Below are positions 1-8,780 of a DNA stretch of 64,000 nucleotides, one piece after another; the stretch's first letter is position 1, and each line of letters opens with the position of its first letter. The stretch comes from Leuconostoc miyukkimchii (GTDB lineage: Bacteria > Bacillota > Bacilli > Lactobacillales > Lactobacillaceae): positions 415,545 through 479,544 of the forward strand of contig NZ_BPKY01000001.1 in the NCBI RefSeq assembly GCF_019656055.1. Reading direction: 5' to 3'. A program made the translations under genes and the position numbers. The notes under the pieces were generated by a model. It did not search any database and was not told where the DNA came from. It saw only the letters and a list, made by a program, of their open reading frames with translations.

Positions 1-1
1 C

Positions 2-178
2 ATCTATTACCATGTTGGGCACGATATTTTAGCAGCTGATTTTGTCGTAATTGATCCTGACCATCATATGGAAGCTATCGCAAATGAGCGAATGGTTGAA
101 AAAGTTCAGACATGGTTTGGTGCAGAATTAGAAGTATTTGCTACCAGTATTAATACAGATCCGTATACCTATCTTTAA
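2..178 (+). CDS. C-terminal end of a truncated, unidentified protein
   Basis: An open frame enters from the left edge and closes with TAA at 176-178, giving about 58 residues that end in DPYTYL. The visible tail contains GHDILAADF and is acidic, with several histidines. This is too little to name a family, and I do not recognise it. Only about 110 bases separate it from pepT and I see no strong terminator between them, so the two could share a transcript. The frame is uninterrupted and its codon use matches the neighbours, so it is very probably the end of a real gene. Confidence 0.6.
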   Translation: MYYHVGHDILAADFVVIDPDHHMEAIANERMVEKVQTWFGAELEVFATSINTDPYTYL

Positions 179-287
179 AAATTCGGGAACGTCCGGACAA
201 AAGAGTCGACCAAATATTAAAAGGAGACGTGATTTTCATTTTGGTATCGTATCTTAATGCCAATACTTGAAAGTCATATGAATATTA

Positions 288-1529
288 ATGGCTAACGAAA
301 AATATCCTGAACTTACAAAACGCTTTTTAAAATATGTTGCAGTAGACACGCAATCAGACGAGTTTTCTCAAACGGTACCGTCGTCAAACAAAGAAGTAGC
401 ATTTCTAGCTGATTTAGCAACAGAGCTAAAAACAATTGGTTTGGAAAATGTACGTACGATGTCTGATGGTTATGTTTTTGCTGAGTTGAAAAGTAATAAT
501 AATGACGACACGACACCAACAATTGGTTTTATTTCTCATGTCGATACGGCTGATTTTAATGGTGCGGGTATCAAACCACAAATTATAGAAAATTACGATG
601 GCAAATCAAGTATCAAATTGGGTGATAGTGGTTATGAGTTGAATCCAAATGAATTTCCAAGTTTAACAAAATATGCTGGACATACATTAATTACAACAGA
701 TGGCACAACACTACTAGGCTCAGATGATAAAGCAGGAGTAGCGGAAATCATCTCAGCAGCACAACATTTAATTGCACACCCTGAAATTCTACATGGACAA
801 TTGCGTTTTGCTTTTGGTCCTGATGAAGAAATTGGTATTGGTGCAGATAATTTTAACACGGCAGCATTTGATGCTGATTTTGCATATACTGTTGATGGCG
901 GTCCAGCAGGTGAGTTGGAATGGGAAACATTTTCAGCTGCAGCTGCGACAATTGATATACAGGGTCGGAATGTCCATCCAGGAACAGCCAAAGACACAAT
1001 GATTAATGCCATACAGGTCGCTTTTGATTTCCATTCACAATTGCCAGAAAATGAACGACCTGAGCACACCGCTGGTCGTGAAGGATTTTGGCATGTCATA
1101 TCAATTGAAGGTAATCCTGAATCTGCGCAGTTACGTTATATTGTTCGTGATCATGATCGCGCTAAATTTGAAGAACGAAAGCAAAAACTATTAGACATTG
1201 CAAAGCAGTTCAATATGAAATTTGGTCAAGAGCGTGTAACCGTTACATTAAAAGATCAATACTATAACATGGGTGAAATTTTAAAAGATGATATGCGATC
1301 TGTAGATCTAGCTGAAAAAGCAATGCGCTCACTTGATATTGAGCCTATTATTGAACCTGTTCGTGGTGGTACTGATGGATCAAAAATTACTTTCCTAGGT
1401 TTGCCAACTCCTAATTTATTTGCTGGAGGTGAGAATATGCATGGTCGATTTGAGTATGTGTCGACCACTGTTATGACACAAGCAACAGATACTATTTTAA
1501 AAATCATTGCACTAGCACAAGAAAAATAA
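288..1529 (+). CDS. pepT: Peptidase T (tripeptide aminopeptidase)
   Basis: Cytoplasmic M20-family zinc aminopeptidase that removes the N-terminal residue from tripeptides, part of the peptide-use machinery of lactic acid bacteria. The 413 residues match the usual length. Visible metal and catalytic motifs are SHVDTAD (near residue 84), GSDDKAG (near 146) and PDEEIG (near 178-183), plus a C-terminal GGENMHGRFE segment carrying the last histidine ligand. The ATG at 288 is forced: an in-frame TGA lies at 279-281. It has no good Shine-Dalgarno at normal distance. The strong AAAGGAG lies about 65 bases upstream and precedes a 13-codon GTG reading frame (229-270), so translation may be coupled to that leader. 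Confidence 0.95.
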   Translation: MANEKYPELTKRFLKYVAVDTQSDEFSQTVPSSNKEVAFLADLATELKTIGLENVRTMSDGYVFAELKSNNNDDTTPTIGFISHVDTADFNGAGIKPQIIENYDGKSSIKLGDSGYELNPNEFPSLTKYAGHTLITTDGTTLLGSDDKAGVAEIISAAQHLIAHPEILHGQLRFAFGPDEEIGIGADNFNTAAFDADFAYTVDGGPAGELEWETFSAAAATIDIQGRNVHPGTAKDTMINAIQVAFDFHSQLPENERPEHTAGREGFWHVISIEGNPESAQLRYIVRDHDRAKFEERKQKLLDIAKQFNMKFGQERVTVTLKDQYYNMGEILKDDMRSVDLAEKAMRSLDIEPIIEPVRGGTDGSKITFLGLPTPNLFAGGENMHGRFEYVSTTVMTQATDTILKIIALAQEK

Positions 1530-1536
1530 TGAAAAC

Positions 1537-1628
1537 AAGACAATCGCTAAAGTGGCTCTAGGAAACTTGGACAGATAAGTAAGTCCAATACACTATGTGG
1601 CTTGCTTAAGTAAAAAGATTGTCTTTTT
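1537..1628 (+). terminator. Structured terminator, possible small RNA, after pepT
   Basis: AAGACAATC (1537-1545) pairs with GATTGTCTT (1617-1625) followed by T residues. Nested inside is a second hairpin, TTGGAC (1567-1572) with GTCCAA (1583-1588). A terminator enclosing about 70 bases with its own hairpin is larger than needed for termination, so a stable 3'-end-derived RNA is possible. The termination role is the safer reading. Confidence 0.5.
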
Positions 1629-1716
1629 ATATTTAATTCAGGTAGGTTTAACGAATTTTTAGCGCACGAATGGTATTTTTGATACAATAAAGTAGACAAA
1701 TTATTAGGAGCACAAT

Positions 1717-2625
1717 ATGAAAAAAATTATAGCTGGATTATTGTTGCTGGTAATGCTTGTTGGTGTTGGGGTATTTGGTTGGCAAAAACAGCAACAAAAA
1801 AGTAAAAATGCGGATCCAGTGCAGGCTGCCAAATTAGCACATGTTAAACATATTAACCTGGTAGCACTAGGAGATTCATTAACTGAAGGTGTTGGTGATA
1901 ATAAACAAGAACAAGGTTATTCAGGTCGTATTGCCAAAAAAATTAAAGCTAATTATCGTGTGTCTGTTAAAATGTCTAATTTTGGGAAGGCAGGAGACCG
2001 ATCAGACCAAATTCAAAAACGACTAACCACACAACCGAATTTACAAAAAGCCATTAAGCAAGCTGATGTTATTGTTCTGACTGCAGGTGGAAACGATCTA
2101 CAACAGTCATTATTACAAAATGTGTTCGTAAAATCTCCAGCAAAATTATCAGCGGCGATAAAGTCCGAACAATCAAATTATCAGTATAAATTAAACACAT
2201 TATTTAAAAACATTCGAAATTATAATCAACAAGCTCCAATTTTTATTTTTGGAAACTATAATCCTGTATTCGTTCACTTTCCAAAACGAGTTGATATTAA
2301 TCAAGATGTCCAATTATTTAATACAGTTAATCGTGAAGTAGCAAAACAAGACAAAAATAGTTACTATGTGGGAACGTTTGACTTAACTTTTGGGCAATAT
2401 CAAACGAAGACGCAAAAAAAATTATTAATGACGCAAGCAACTGATGTTTCCAAAACTGCTAATCAGCAAATGACCGCTACGTTAACAGGTGAAACACATG
2501 TTAAAAATTCGTGGATTAGTGAAGCAGATAATTATCATCCAAATGATACTGGTTATAATTACATGACAAAGCAGTTACTTAATGTTATGAGGAGAGAACA
2601 GTCAGCATGGTTGATAAAACATTAA
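1717..2625 (+). CDS. Secreted SGNH/GDSL-family lipase or esterase (YpmR-like)
   Basis: 302-residue SGNH hydrolase. The N-terminus has one hydrophobic segment (residues 5-22) that acts as a signal peptide or anchor, so the enzyme works outside the membrane. Block I is ALGDSLTEGVGD with the nucleophilic serine, the GGND block follows near residue 129, and YHPNDTGY near the C-terminus supplies the Asp/His pair. Substrate cannot be read from sequence. The start has the spacer AGGAGCACAAT. The stop lies inside the next gene (19-base overlap), an arrangement like the ypmR-ypmS pair of Bacillus, which supports linked function in the envelope. Confidence 0.85.
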   Translation: MKKIIAGLLLLVMLVGVGVFGWQKQQQKSKNADPVQAAKLAHVKHINLVALGDSLTEGVGDNKQEQGYSGRIAKKIKANYRVSVKMSNFGKAGDRSDQIQKRLTTQPNLQKAIKQADVIVLTAGGNDLQQSLLQNVFVKSPAKLSAAIKSEQSNYQYKLNTLFKNIRNYNQQAPIFIFGNYNPVFVHFPKRVDINQDVQLFNTVNREVAKQDKNSYYVGTFDLTFGQYQTKTQKKLLMTQATDVSKTANQQMTATLTGETHVKNSWISEADNYHPNDTGYNYMTKQLLNVMRREQSAWLIKH

Positions 2626-3218
2626 AACGACAATCTTACTTATCCCCCAAAAAATCACCATGGTTTTGGGCATTTTTGAGTCTCTTAGGGGTAATTATAC
2701 TTAGTCTCGGCTTGGTTTTTTTTGCAGCTAAACAGACCGTTCCAATGACTGATAATCGTTCTAAAATTGCTAATACAGATGCTACTTTTGATGTATCATT
2801 GAATAAGCGTCAAGTAAATGCATTAGTTGCCTATTATTTGAGTGATACGAATAATAGTGGCTATACTTTTCGAGTAGAAGATAACATCATGATGTACGGT
2901 AGTCAAAGTTTTCTTGGTCAAAAATTTAAGTTTGGTATGATGTTAAAACCAGAAGTAACTAAAAATGGTAATATTATTTTAACAGCTCAGAAATTAGCGA
3001 TTGGTAATTTGCCATTGCCAATATCAGCTATTATGCAGTATGTTAGATCAAGTTATCAGGCACCTGAATTTGTTAAAATAAATCCTAGTAAAAAGCAAAT
3101 TTATATTGATATGACAAAATTACCGGTGACACAAGGCATGTCGTTTCGAGCTAAGGTGATTGACATGAAAGCAGATACTTTTATTTTTGAAGGAGGACTT
3201 GCTCATGGTAGACAATAA
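2607..3218 (+). CDS. YpmS-like membrane-anchored protein (DUF2140)
   Basis: 203 residues with a short basic N-terminus and one transmembrane segment (about residues 17-40: FWAFLSLLGVIILSLGLVFF), leaving the rest extracytoplasmic. The outer domain, with ...LNKRQVNALVAYYL and a terminal FIFEGG, fits the DUF2140/YpmS family, whose function is unknown. The start overlaps the SGNH gene and follows GAGGAGAG, so translational coupling is likely. The 3' end overlaps the YozE-like gene by 14 bases. These three genes form one operon. Confidence 0.8.
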   Translation: MVDKTLKRQSYLSPKKSPWFWAFLSLLGVIILSLGLVFFAAKQTVPMTDNRSKIANTDATFDVSLNKRQVNALVAYYLSDTNNSGYTFRVEDNIMMYGSQSFLGQKFKFGMMLKPEVTKNGNIILTAQKLAIGNLPLPISAIMQYVRSSYQAPEFVKINPSKKQIYIDMTKLPVTQGMSFRAKVIDMKADTFIFEGGLAHGRQ

Positions 3219-3441
3219 CCACCCCTTTTATAGTTGGTTGATGACACAAAAAAACACTGTAGCAGCTAACGAAATTCAACAATTTGCCAATAATGCATTT
3301 TTAGACTCAACTTTTCCAAAACAAAGTTCAAACTTTGATGATATCTCAAAATATTTGGAAGAAAACACGACATATTTAATGAGTATGACAACATTTGATA
3401 CGTCATGGGAAATATATATTCAGCAAACGAATAAATACTAA
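3205..3441 (+). CDS. YozE-family small protein (SAM-like fold)
   Basis: 78 residues starting at ATG 3205, chosen because GAAGGAGGA sits 9 bases upstream; an earlier in-frame TTG at 3187 lacks a site. FYSWLMTQ near the N-terminus and the spacing of hydrophobic residues fit the YozE_SAM_like family, small helical cytoplasmic proteins of unknown function found in Bacillales and Lactobacillales. It overlaps the end of the ypmS-like gene by 14 bases and is the last gene of that operon. Confidence 0.75.
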   Translation: MVDNNHPFYSWLMTQKNTVAANEIQQFANNAFLDSTFPKQSSNFDDISKYLEENTTYLMSMTTFDTSWEIYIQQTNKY

Positions 3442-3498
3442 GATAGGAAATGTATTGTAGTTATGTCGTAACATAAACTAACAATTACAAATTATATA

Positions 3499-4362
3499 AT
3501 GGCACAAATAATTCAATGGTTCCCTGGCCATATGGCTAAAGCCTTTCGCTTGATGCGAGAAAATTTAAAACTGGTTGATGTTATTTTTGAACTAGTTGAT
3601 GCGCGAATTCCAGAAAGTTCACGTAATCCAGAAGTTGATAAACTCATTGGTTCCAAGCCACGCTTATTAATTATGACAAAGGCTGATTTAGCAGATCCAG
3701 ATCAGATCCGTGCATGGAAATTACGATTTGAGTCAGAAGGACATACGGTATTGGTACTAGATACACGTGATCCACGGACACCACAACTAGTTACCAAAGC
3801 GGCTCGACGGGCAGTCGAATCTAAAAAGGCTGCCCAGTTAGCGCGTGGTATTCAAGATCAGCCTATTCGAGCGATGATTACAGGTATTCCAAACGTTGGC
3901 AAATCTACTTTGTTAAATCATCTAGTGATGAAAAATGTCGCACCAACAGCTGATCGCCCGGGTGTGACTAAAAAGATAGCATGGTTAAAGACACCCACAA
4001 AGCTTGAACTATTGGATTCACCAGGTGTATTATGGCCTAAATTTGAAGATCAGCTGATTGGCATGAAGTTGGCACTTACTGGCGCGGTGAAAGATACTAT
4101 TTTTGCAAAAGATGATGCTGCTTTATATTTAATTAGTTTTTTTAGAACCTATCGCCCAGAAGCAATTATTGAAAGATATCATTTAGATAATAATATCTTT
4201 GATCAAGAAAATGTTCAGGTACTTCTTGATATTACTAATAAGCTGGGCTTTAAAGATAATTATGAAAAAGCGAGTGAACGCTTATTAAATGATTTACGAA
4301 AGGGTAAACTAGGTACGTTTACACTAGATTTGATTGAGAATATTGATGACGGAAACAATTAA
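3499..4362 (+). CDS. rbgA: Ribosome biogenesis GTPase RbgA (YlqF)
   Basis: Circularly permuted GTPase needed for late 50S subunit assembly. The 287 residues start with the family signature IQWFPGHMAKA. The G motifs appear in permuted order: G4-like TKAD near residue 60, G1 GIPNVGKST near 130, and DSPG (G3) near 173. The C-terminal domain has the usual length. The ATG at 3499 matches family N-termini but has no recognisable Shine-Dalgarno (only AT-rich sequence), like pepT. It overlaps rnhB by 17 bases, the conserved rbgA-rnhB pairing of Firmicutes. Confidence 0.95.
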   Translation: MAQIIQWFPGHMAKAFRLMRENLKLVDVIFELVDARIPESSRNPEVDKLIGSKPRLLIMTKADLADPDQIRAWKLRFESEGHTVLVLDTRDPRTPQLVTKAARRAVESKKAAQLARGIQDQPIRAMITGIPNVGKSTLLNHLVMKNVAPTADRPGVTKKIAWLKTPTKLELLDSPGVLWPKFEDQLIGMKLALTGAVKDTIFAKDDAALYLISFFRTYRPEAIIERYHLDNNIFDQENVQVLLDITNKLGFKDNYEKASERLLNDLRKGKLGTFTLDLIENIDDGNN

Positions 4363-5110
4363 CACAATTAAATCTCTACTAAAAACAATCTCTGATGTGT
4401 CAGATCAACGCATCGTAAAATGGCGATCAGATGCTAGATCAGGTGTTCAATTAGCATTGAAAAGTTGGGATAATCAACAGCAAAAAACTTTGAAAAAAGA
4501 ACAGGCTTTTCAGGAACGCTTTAGTTTTGAACGTCAACATTGGCAAGAAGGTTTGGTTAATATTGCTGGTGTAGATGAAGTTGGTCGCGGGCCGTTAGCT
4601 GGTCCGGTAATAGCAGCTGCAGTTATATTACCGCACGATTTTCATAGTATAGAGGTGATTGATTCCAAACAGTTGTCTGCTAAAAAAAGAAATGAATTGT
4701 ATTATTTAATTATCGAGCAAGCTATTTCAATCGGTGTTGGCATAGTGGAAGCACCACAAATAGATGAAATTAATATCTATCAAGCTGCTCGTGTTGCAAT
4801 GACACAAGCTGTACAAGAATTGGCACCAACAGCTGAATTTTTGTTAATTGATGCAATGTCATTGGATTTATCTACACCACAAGCATCATTGATAAAAGGC
4901 GACGCACGTAGTAATTCTATTGCTGCTGCTAGTATTGTAGCCAAAGTGACAAGGGATAAATTAATGACTGATTATGATACTATTTATCCAGGTTACGGCT
5001 TTGCCAATAATGCCGGTTATGGGACGCAAGAACATCTTGAGGGCATTCAAAAATTAGGTATCACACCAATTCATCGCCGTTCTTTTGGACCAGTTCGTGA
5101 ACGAATATAA
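4346..5110 (+). CDS. rnhB: Ribonuclease HII
   Basis: Cleaves RNA in RNA-DNA hybrids and misincorporated ribonucleotides. 254 residues from ATG 4346 (MTETINTIKS); a TTG at 4334 is in frame but less likely. The catalytic signature GVDEVGRGPLAGP appears after an N-terminal extension of about 70 residues typical of the Firmicute enzyme. The later acidic residues lie in LLIDAMSL, and KGDARS and SIVAKVTRD are conserved. It overlaps rbgA by 17 bases and is followed by a hairpin terminator. Confidence 0.95.
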   Translation: MTETINTIKSLLKTISDVSDQRIVKWRSDARSGVQLALKSWDNQQQKTLKKEQAFQERFSFERQHWQEGLVNIAGVDEVGRGPLAGPVIAAAVILPHDFHSIEVIDSKQLSAKKRNELYYLIIEQAISIGVGIVEAPQIDEINIYQAARVAMTQAVQELAPTAEFLLIDAMSLDLSTPQASLIKGDARSNSIAAASIVAKVTRDKLMTDYDTIYPGYGFANNAGYGTQEHLEGIQKLGITPIHRRSFGPVRERI

Positions 5111-5185
5111 GTATAATCATTTTTAAAATATAGTCACTCAAGTTGAGCGTTCACGCAAAAATTTAAATCAATAACAGTCAATCTT

Positions 5186-5217
5186 AAAGCCTGAAAAGAC
5201 AATTCTGGCTTTTTTTG
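5186..5217 (+). terminator. Rho-independent terminator after rnhB
   Basis: AAAGCC (5186-5191) pairs with GGCTTT (5207-5212), followed by a run of T. It closes the rbgA-rnhB transcript. Confidence 0.8.
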
Positions 5218-5234
5218 TGTCAACTTAATTATAG

Positions 5235-5266
5235 ATTTCAAAATGTAAGCGCTTGCATTTTGAAAT
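5235..5266 (+). promoter_or_regulatory. 32-base near-perfect palindrome containing a cre site
   Basis: Two 16-base arms (5235-5250 and 5251-5266) match at 15 of 16 positions around the centre AAGC|GCTT. The core TGTAAGCGCTTGCA (5244-5257) fits the CcpA cre consensus. The -35 box of the downstream promoter (TTGCAT, 5253-5258) lies inside it, so bound CcpA would block the promoter directly. Confidence 0.85.
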
Positions 5267-5281
5267 CCACGGGTTTATAAT
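5253..5281 (+). promoter_or_regulatory. Sigma-A promoter of the glucosidase operon
   Basis: TTGCAT (5253-5258), a 17-base spacer, then a perfect TATAAT (5276-5281). The start point should fall near 5288, just before the downstream operator. Confidence 0.85.
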
Positions 5282-5294
5282 GGGCTTGTATAAA

Positions 5295-5306
5295 TGGAAC
5301 GTTCCA
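5295..5306 (+). promoter_or_regulatory. Likely LacI-type operator
   Basis: Perfect 12-base palindrome TGGAACGTTCCA immediately downstream of the predicted start point. The central CG and the symmetric layout are typical of LacI/GalR-family operators. The LacI-type regulator at 8781 is the obvious ligand, acting as a roadblock repressor. The pairing is inferred from position. Confidence 0.65.
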
Positions 5307-5325
5307 ATTTTAAAAAGGAGAAAAT

Positions 5326-7047
5326 ATGGTAGAAGAAATGTGGTGGAAAAAGGCTGTTGTATATCAGGTATACCCTAAGAGCTTTCAAGACAGCGACAAT
5401 GATGGCATAGGTGACATACGTGGTATTATCAATCGGTTAGATTATATTAAACAGCTAGGAATTGACGTCATTTGGCTTAATCCTATCTATAAAACATCTA
5501 ATATTGATGGTGGATACGATATTTCAGATTATCAAAGTATAAATCCTGTATTTGGAAATATGTTTGATTTTGAAGAATTGCTCGACAAAGCGCATCATAA
5601 GGGCTTAAAAATTATGATGGATTTAGTTGTTAATCACAGTTCATTTGAACATGATTGGTTTCTAAAAAGTCGGCAAAGTGCAAGTGAAAGTAATAAATAT
5701 CGTGATTATTATATATGGCGTGATCCAGTGGATGGGCATGAACCTAATAATTGGGGATCATTTTTTTCTGGTCCAGCATGGACATATGATGAACAAAGTG
5801 GTCAATACTATTTGCATCTATTTGCAAAGGAACAACCAGATTTAAACTGGGATAATCCAGATGTCAGAAACTCAATATTTGATATGATGAACTGGTGGGC
5901 AAATAAAGGTATTGATGGTTTCAGAATGGACGTTATTTCTTTGATTTCAAAACCTCAAGGTTTGCCTGATGCACCAATTGAAGGACAATCATTATACGGC
6001 AATTCAGGTGATGCATCTGCTAACGGTCCTCATGTTCATGACTATTTGAAGGAAATGAATCAGCAGGTTCTCCAAAAACATGATTGGATTACTGTAGGTG
6101 AGACAGCCGGTGTGACGACAGATGAAGCCGGAAAGTATGCGAATCTAGACGGTTCAGAGTTGAATATGGTGTTTCAATTTGAGCATGTAAGTTTAGATGG
6201 TAATCACAATCCCGCATTAGGAAAATGGTCAGATGATCACGTTACATTAACAGATTTAAGGGATAATCTGGTAAAATGGCAAAAAAAACTGAGCGGCAGG
6301 GCATGGAACAGTTTGTATTGGAACAATCATGATCAGCCTCGAGCCGTATCAAGGTTTGGGAATGATAGTGTTGAATATCGAGTAATATCAGCTAAAATGT
6401 TGGCAGCGGTACTTCATTTTATGCAGGGAACACCATACATCTATCAAGGTGAAGAGCTTGGTATGACCAATGCAAAGTTTACGGCGTTGAGCCAATACCG
6501 TGATCTTGAATCGATTAATGCATATCGAGAATTAGTAGAAGAGCGAAAATTGCTATCTTCCGATGATATGATGAAGTACCTTAGCGCACGTTCTAGAGAC
6601 AATTCACGTACGCCTATGCAATGGAATGCACAGGAAAATGCTGGGTTTACTAATGGCACACCTTGGTTAACAGTTAATCCAAATTATAAGTATATTAATG
6701 TCCAAGCAGCATTAGAAGATAAAGAATCATTATTTTATTTTTACCAAAAATTAATTACTTTAAGGCATACGTTACCAATTATTACCGATGGTGATTTTGA
6801 ATTAGTCGCTGGAAATGAAACAGATGAGTCAGTTTTTGCCTACACCAGACAGAATCATGAACAAACGTTGTTTGTTATAGCCAATTTCACTTCTGAATCA
6901 GTTAATCGTCAATATAATATTCCCAGTGATCATCAACTATTGGTTCAAAATTATAAAGAGATAACAAGTGCGCAATTACGTCCATATGAAGTCAGAGTCT
7001 ATTTGTTTTCAAATAGGTCCATAGTATCTGCAGAAAAGGAGGATTAG
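5326..7047 (+). CDS. GH13 alpha-glucosidase / oligo-1,6-glucosidase
   Basis: 573-residue cytoplasmic glycoside hydrolase of family 13 (subfamily 31 type), which releases glucose from isomalto-, malto- or sucrose-type oligosaccharides. Visible motifs are YQVYPKSFQDSD, GDIRGI, DLVVNHSS, GFRMDVI with nucleophile Asp near 202, VGET with acid/base Glu near 259, and NNHDQPR with Asp near 336. The exact linkage specificity is not readable; the isomalto-oligosaccharides left over from dextran metabolism are a sensible substrate in this group. The start follows AAAAAGGAG. First gene of an operon with the symporter 4 bases downstream, under cre and LacI-type control. Confidence 0.92.
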   Translation: MVEEMWWKKAVVYQVYPKSFQDSDNDGIGDIRGIINRLDYIKQLGIDVIWLNPIYKTSNIDGGYDISDYQSINPVFGNMFDFEELLDKAHHKGLKIMMDLVVNHSSFEHDWFLKSRQSASESNKYRDYYIWRDPVDGHEPNNWGSFFSGPAWTYDEQSGQYYLHLFAKEQPDLNWDNPDVRNSIFDMMNWWANKGIDGFRMDVISLISKPQGLPDAPIEGQSLYGNSGDASANGPHVHDYLKEMNQQVLQKHDWITVGETAGVTTDEAGKYANLDGSELNMVFQFEHVSLDGNHNPALGKWSDDHVTLTDLRDNLVKWQKKLSGRAWNSLYWNNHDQPRAVSRFGNDSVEYRVISAKMLAAVLHFMQGTPYIYQGEELGMTNAKFTALSQYRDLESINAYRELVEERKLLSSDDMMKYLSARSRDNSRTPMQWNAQENAGFTNGTPWLTVNPNYKYINVQAALEDKESLFYFYQKLITLRHTLPIITDGDFELVAGNETDESVFAYTRQNHEQTLFVIANFTSESVNRQYNIPSDHQLLVQNYKEITSAQLRPYEVRVYLFSNRSIVSAEKED

Positions 7048-7051
7048 TAAG

Positions 7052-8467
7052 ATGGTTGATAATGCAACAGCAACTGTAAAAAAAGGCACAGGAAAATTAC
7101 CGTGGAATGAACGATTAAGCTATGGGGCCAGTGACTTTGCTTGTAGCTTCACTTTTAGCTTAATTGGAACATATTTGATGTACTTTTATACCGATGTTTT
7201 CGGTATTACAGCAGGAGCAGTTGGTACATTGATGCTGGTTGCTCGAATTATTGATGCGCTAGATGGTCCATTTTGGGGTATAATGATTGATCATACGCAT
7301 ACGAAATGGGGACGCAGCCGACCATATTTACTCTGGTTTAATGCACCATTTACGATATTTACCATTCTATGTTTCACCACCCCAGATTTACCTATGAATT
7401 GGAAAATTGTTTGGGCGTATGTCACATACATTGGTATTGATGTTTTGTATTCGGCTGTTAATATTCCTTTAACATCAATTCTGCCAAGTATGACAACTGA
7501 TCCCGATGAACGTGTGCTCTTGTCAACAATTCGTTCTTTGTTTTCAAATTTTGGTGGTACCTTAATATCTGTCATTGCTTTACCACTGGTAACAGTTTTT
7601 GGTGGTACTGATAATCCACGACGTGGTTTCTTCTGGATAGCTGTGATGGCAGCCGCCGTATTCTTTGTCATTTACCTCTTTGTATTTGCTAACTTACGTG
7701 AGCATGTACAAACGAGACAATCTCAGAAGGCATTACCTATTAAGACGTCTCTTAAGGCGTTACGTAATAATTGGCCATGGGTAATTATTGTGGGTTTGAA
7801 CTTTATCTATTGGTTAGGAATGCAAACCAAAGGACAGGTTACAATTTATTTCTTTAAGTACAACTTGGATAAGCCAGGATTAGCATCATTAGCTCTATTT
7901 TTTAACGCTGTGGGATTAATATCTGTATTCTTAACACCTAAGGTTGTTATGAAGATAGGTAAGAAAAAGACAATATTATTTGGACTAGGGTTAAGCATTA
8001 TTGGGCAATTGGTCCTTGGACTGGGTGCCCAATTGTTAAACATACCTTTAGTTATTATTGGTACAATTATTGGTAATTTTGGTAACGGATTTGTTGGCGC
8101 ATTGATTGCTGTACTTTTGGCAGATTCTGTTGACTATGGTGAATGGAAAAATGGTGTTCGTGCAGAAGGTATTGTGACATCTGCCTCAAGTTTTACAGCA
8201 AAATTTGGTATGGGGATTGGTGGTGCCATAACAGGTATGTTACTGTCTTTGGGTCATTATGCACCGAACCAAAAACAATCAGCCGCCGCCTTGTTTAGTA
8301 TAGAAGCAAACTATGTTTGGGTCCCATTAATTGCATTAGCTATCTCTTTTGTATTAATAATGTTCTATCGTTTAACACCAGAAAAAGAAAGAGAAATGGC
8401 TCGTTTCGTCAATGCAAAACATGCTAGGGAAGACTTGGAAGATAATGTGACTGATGTGAAAGAATAG
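7052..8467 (+). CDS. GPH-family sugar:cation symporter
   Basis: 471-residue membrane transporter with about 12 hydrophobic segments. It belongs to the glycoside-pentoside-hexuronide family of MFS-like symporters: LSYGASDFACSF at the N-terminus, WGRSRPYLLW after TM2-3 and DYGEWKNGVRAEG in the second half are family hallmarks. There is no C-terminal EIIA domain, unlike LacS. The gene begins 4 bases after the glucosidase stop (AAAGGAGGATTAGTAAG precedes the ATG), so it probably imports the glucosidase substrate, presumably an alpha-glucoside. Substrate is inferred from context only. Confidence 0.88.
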   Translation: MVDNATATVKKGTGKLPWNERLSYGASDFACSFTFSLIGTYLMYFYTDVFGITAGAVGTLMLVARIIDALDGPFWGIMIDHTHTKWGRSRPYLLWFNAPFTIFTILCFTTPDLPMNWKIVWAYVTYIGIDVLYSAVNIPLTSILPSMTTDPDERVLLSTIRSLFSNFGGTLISVIALPLVTVFGGTDNPRRGFFWIAVMAAAVFFVIYLFVFANLREHVQTRQSQKALPIKTSLKALRNNWPWVIIVGLNFIYWLGMQTKGQVTIYFFKYNLDKPGLASLALFFNAVGLISVFLTPKVVMKIGKKKTILFGLGLSIIGQLVLGLGAQLLNIPLVIIGTIIGNFGNGFVGALIAVLLADSVDYGEWKNGVRAEGIVTSASSFTAKFGMGIGGAITGMLLSLGHYAPNQKQSAAALFSIEANYVWVPLIALAISFVLIMFYRLTPEKEREMARFVNAKHAREDLEDNVTDVKE

Positions 8468-8478
8468 AAAGGTAACTC

Positions 8479-8721
8479 ATGAGTGAAAATAAAATAAACA
8501 TTGATCCTAATGAATTTGCTATGTCGTTGATTAAAGCCATTAATAAATCAGACAATATGACAAATGAGCGTTTTATAAAAAATCAACTCACACTTTATTT
8601 AGAAGCGTACGTCATGATAGATGATTTTAATCATTTGGAAGTTGATCAAATAAAAAACATGGAAAAACAGCAAATCTCTGAATTATTTGATAAAATGTTA
8701 TCAGGAAGATTTACGCCATGA
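8479..8721 (+). CDS. Small unknown protein in the glucosidase operon
   Basis: 80 residues, starting 11 bases after the symporter stop behind AGAAAGGTAACTC. It is acidic and predicted helical, with no membrane segment, signal peptide or cysteine. I do not recognise a family. Its position between the symporter and the operon terminator suggests an accessory or regulatory role in the same sugar pathway. It looks genuine because of its ribosome-binding site, spacing and terminator. Confidence 0.65.
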   Translation: MSENKINIDPNEFAMSLIKAINKSDNMTNERFIKNQLTLYLEAYVMIDDFNHLEVDQIKNMEKQQISELFDKMLSGRFTP

Positions 8722-8728
8722 TAATTGT

Positions 8729-8755
8729 AAAAGTGCCTAACTGGCACTTTTTTAT
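8729..8755 (+). terminator. Terminator of the glucosidase operon
   Basis: AAAAGTGCC (8729-8737) and GGCACTTTT (8743-8751) form a perfect stem with a 5-base loop, followed by T residues. It separates the operon from the regulator gene. Confidence 0.9.
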
Positions 8756-8780
8756 TACAAATATTGTTTAGAGAAGGTAA

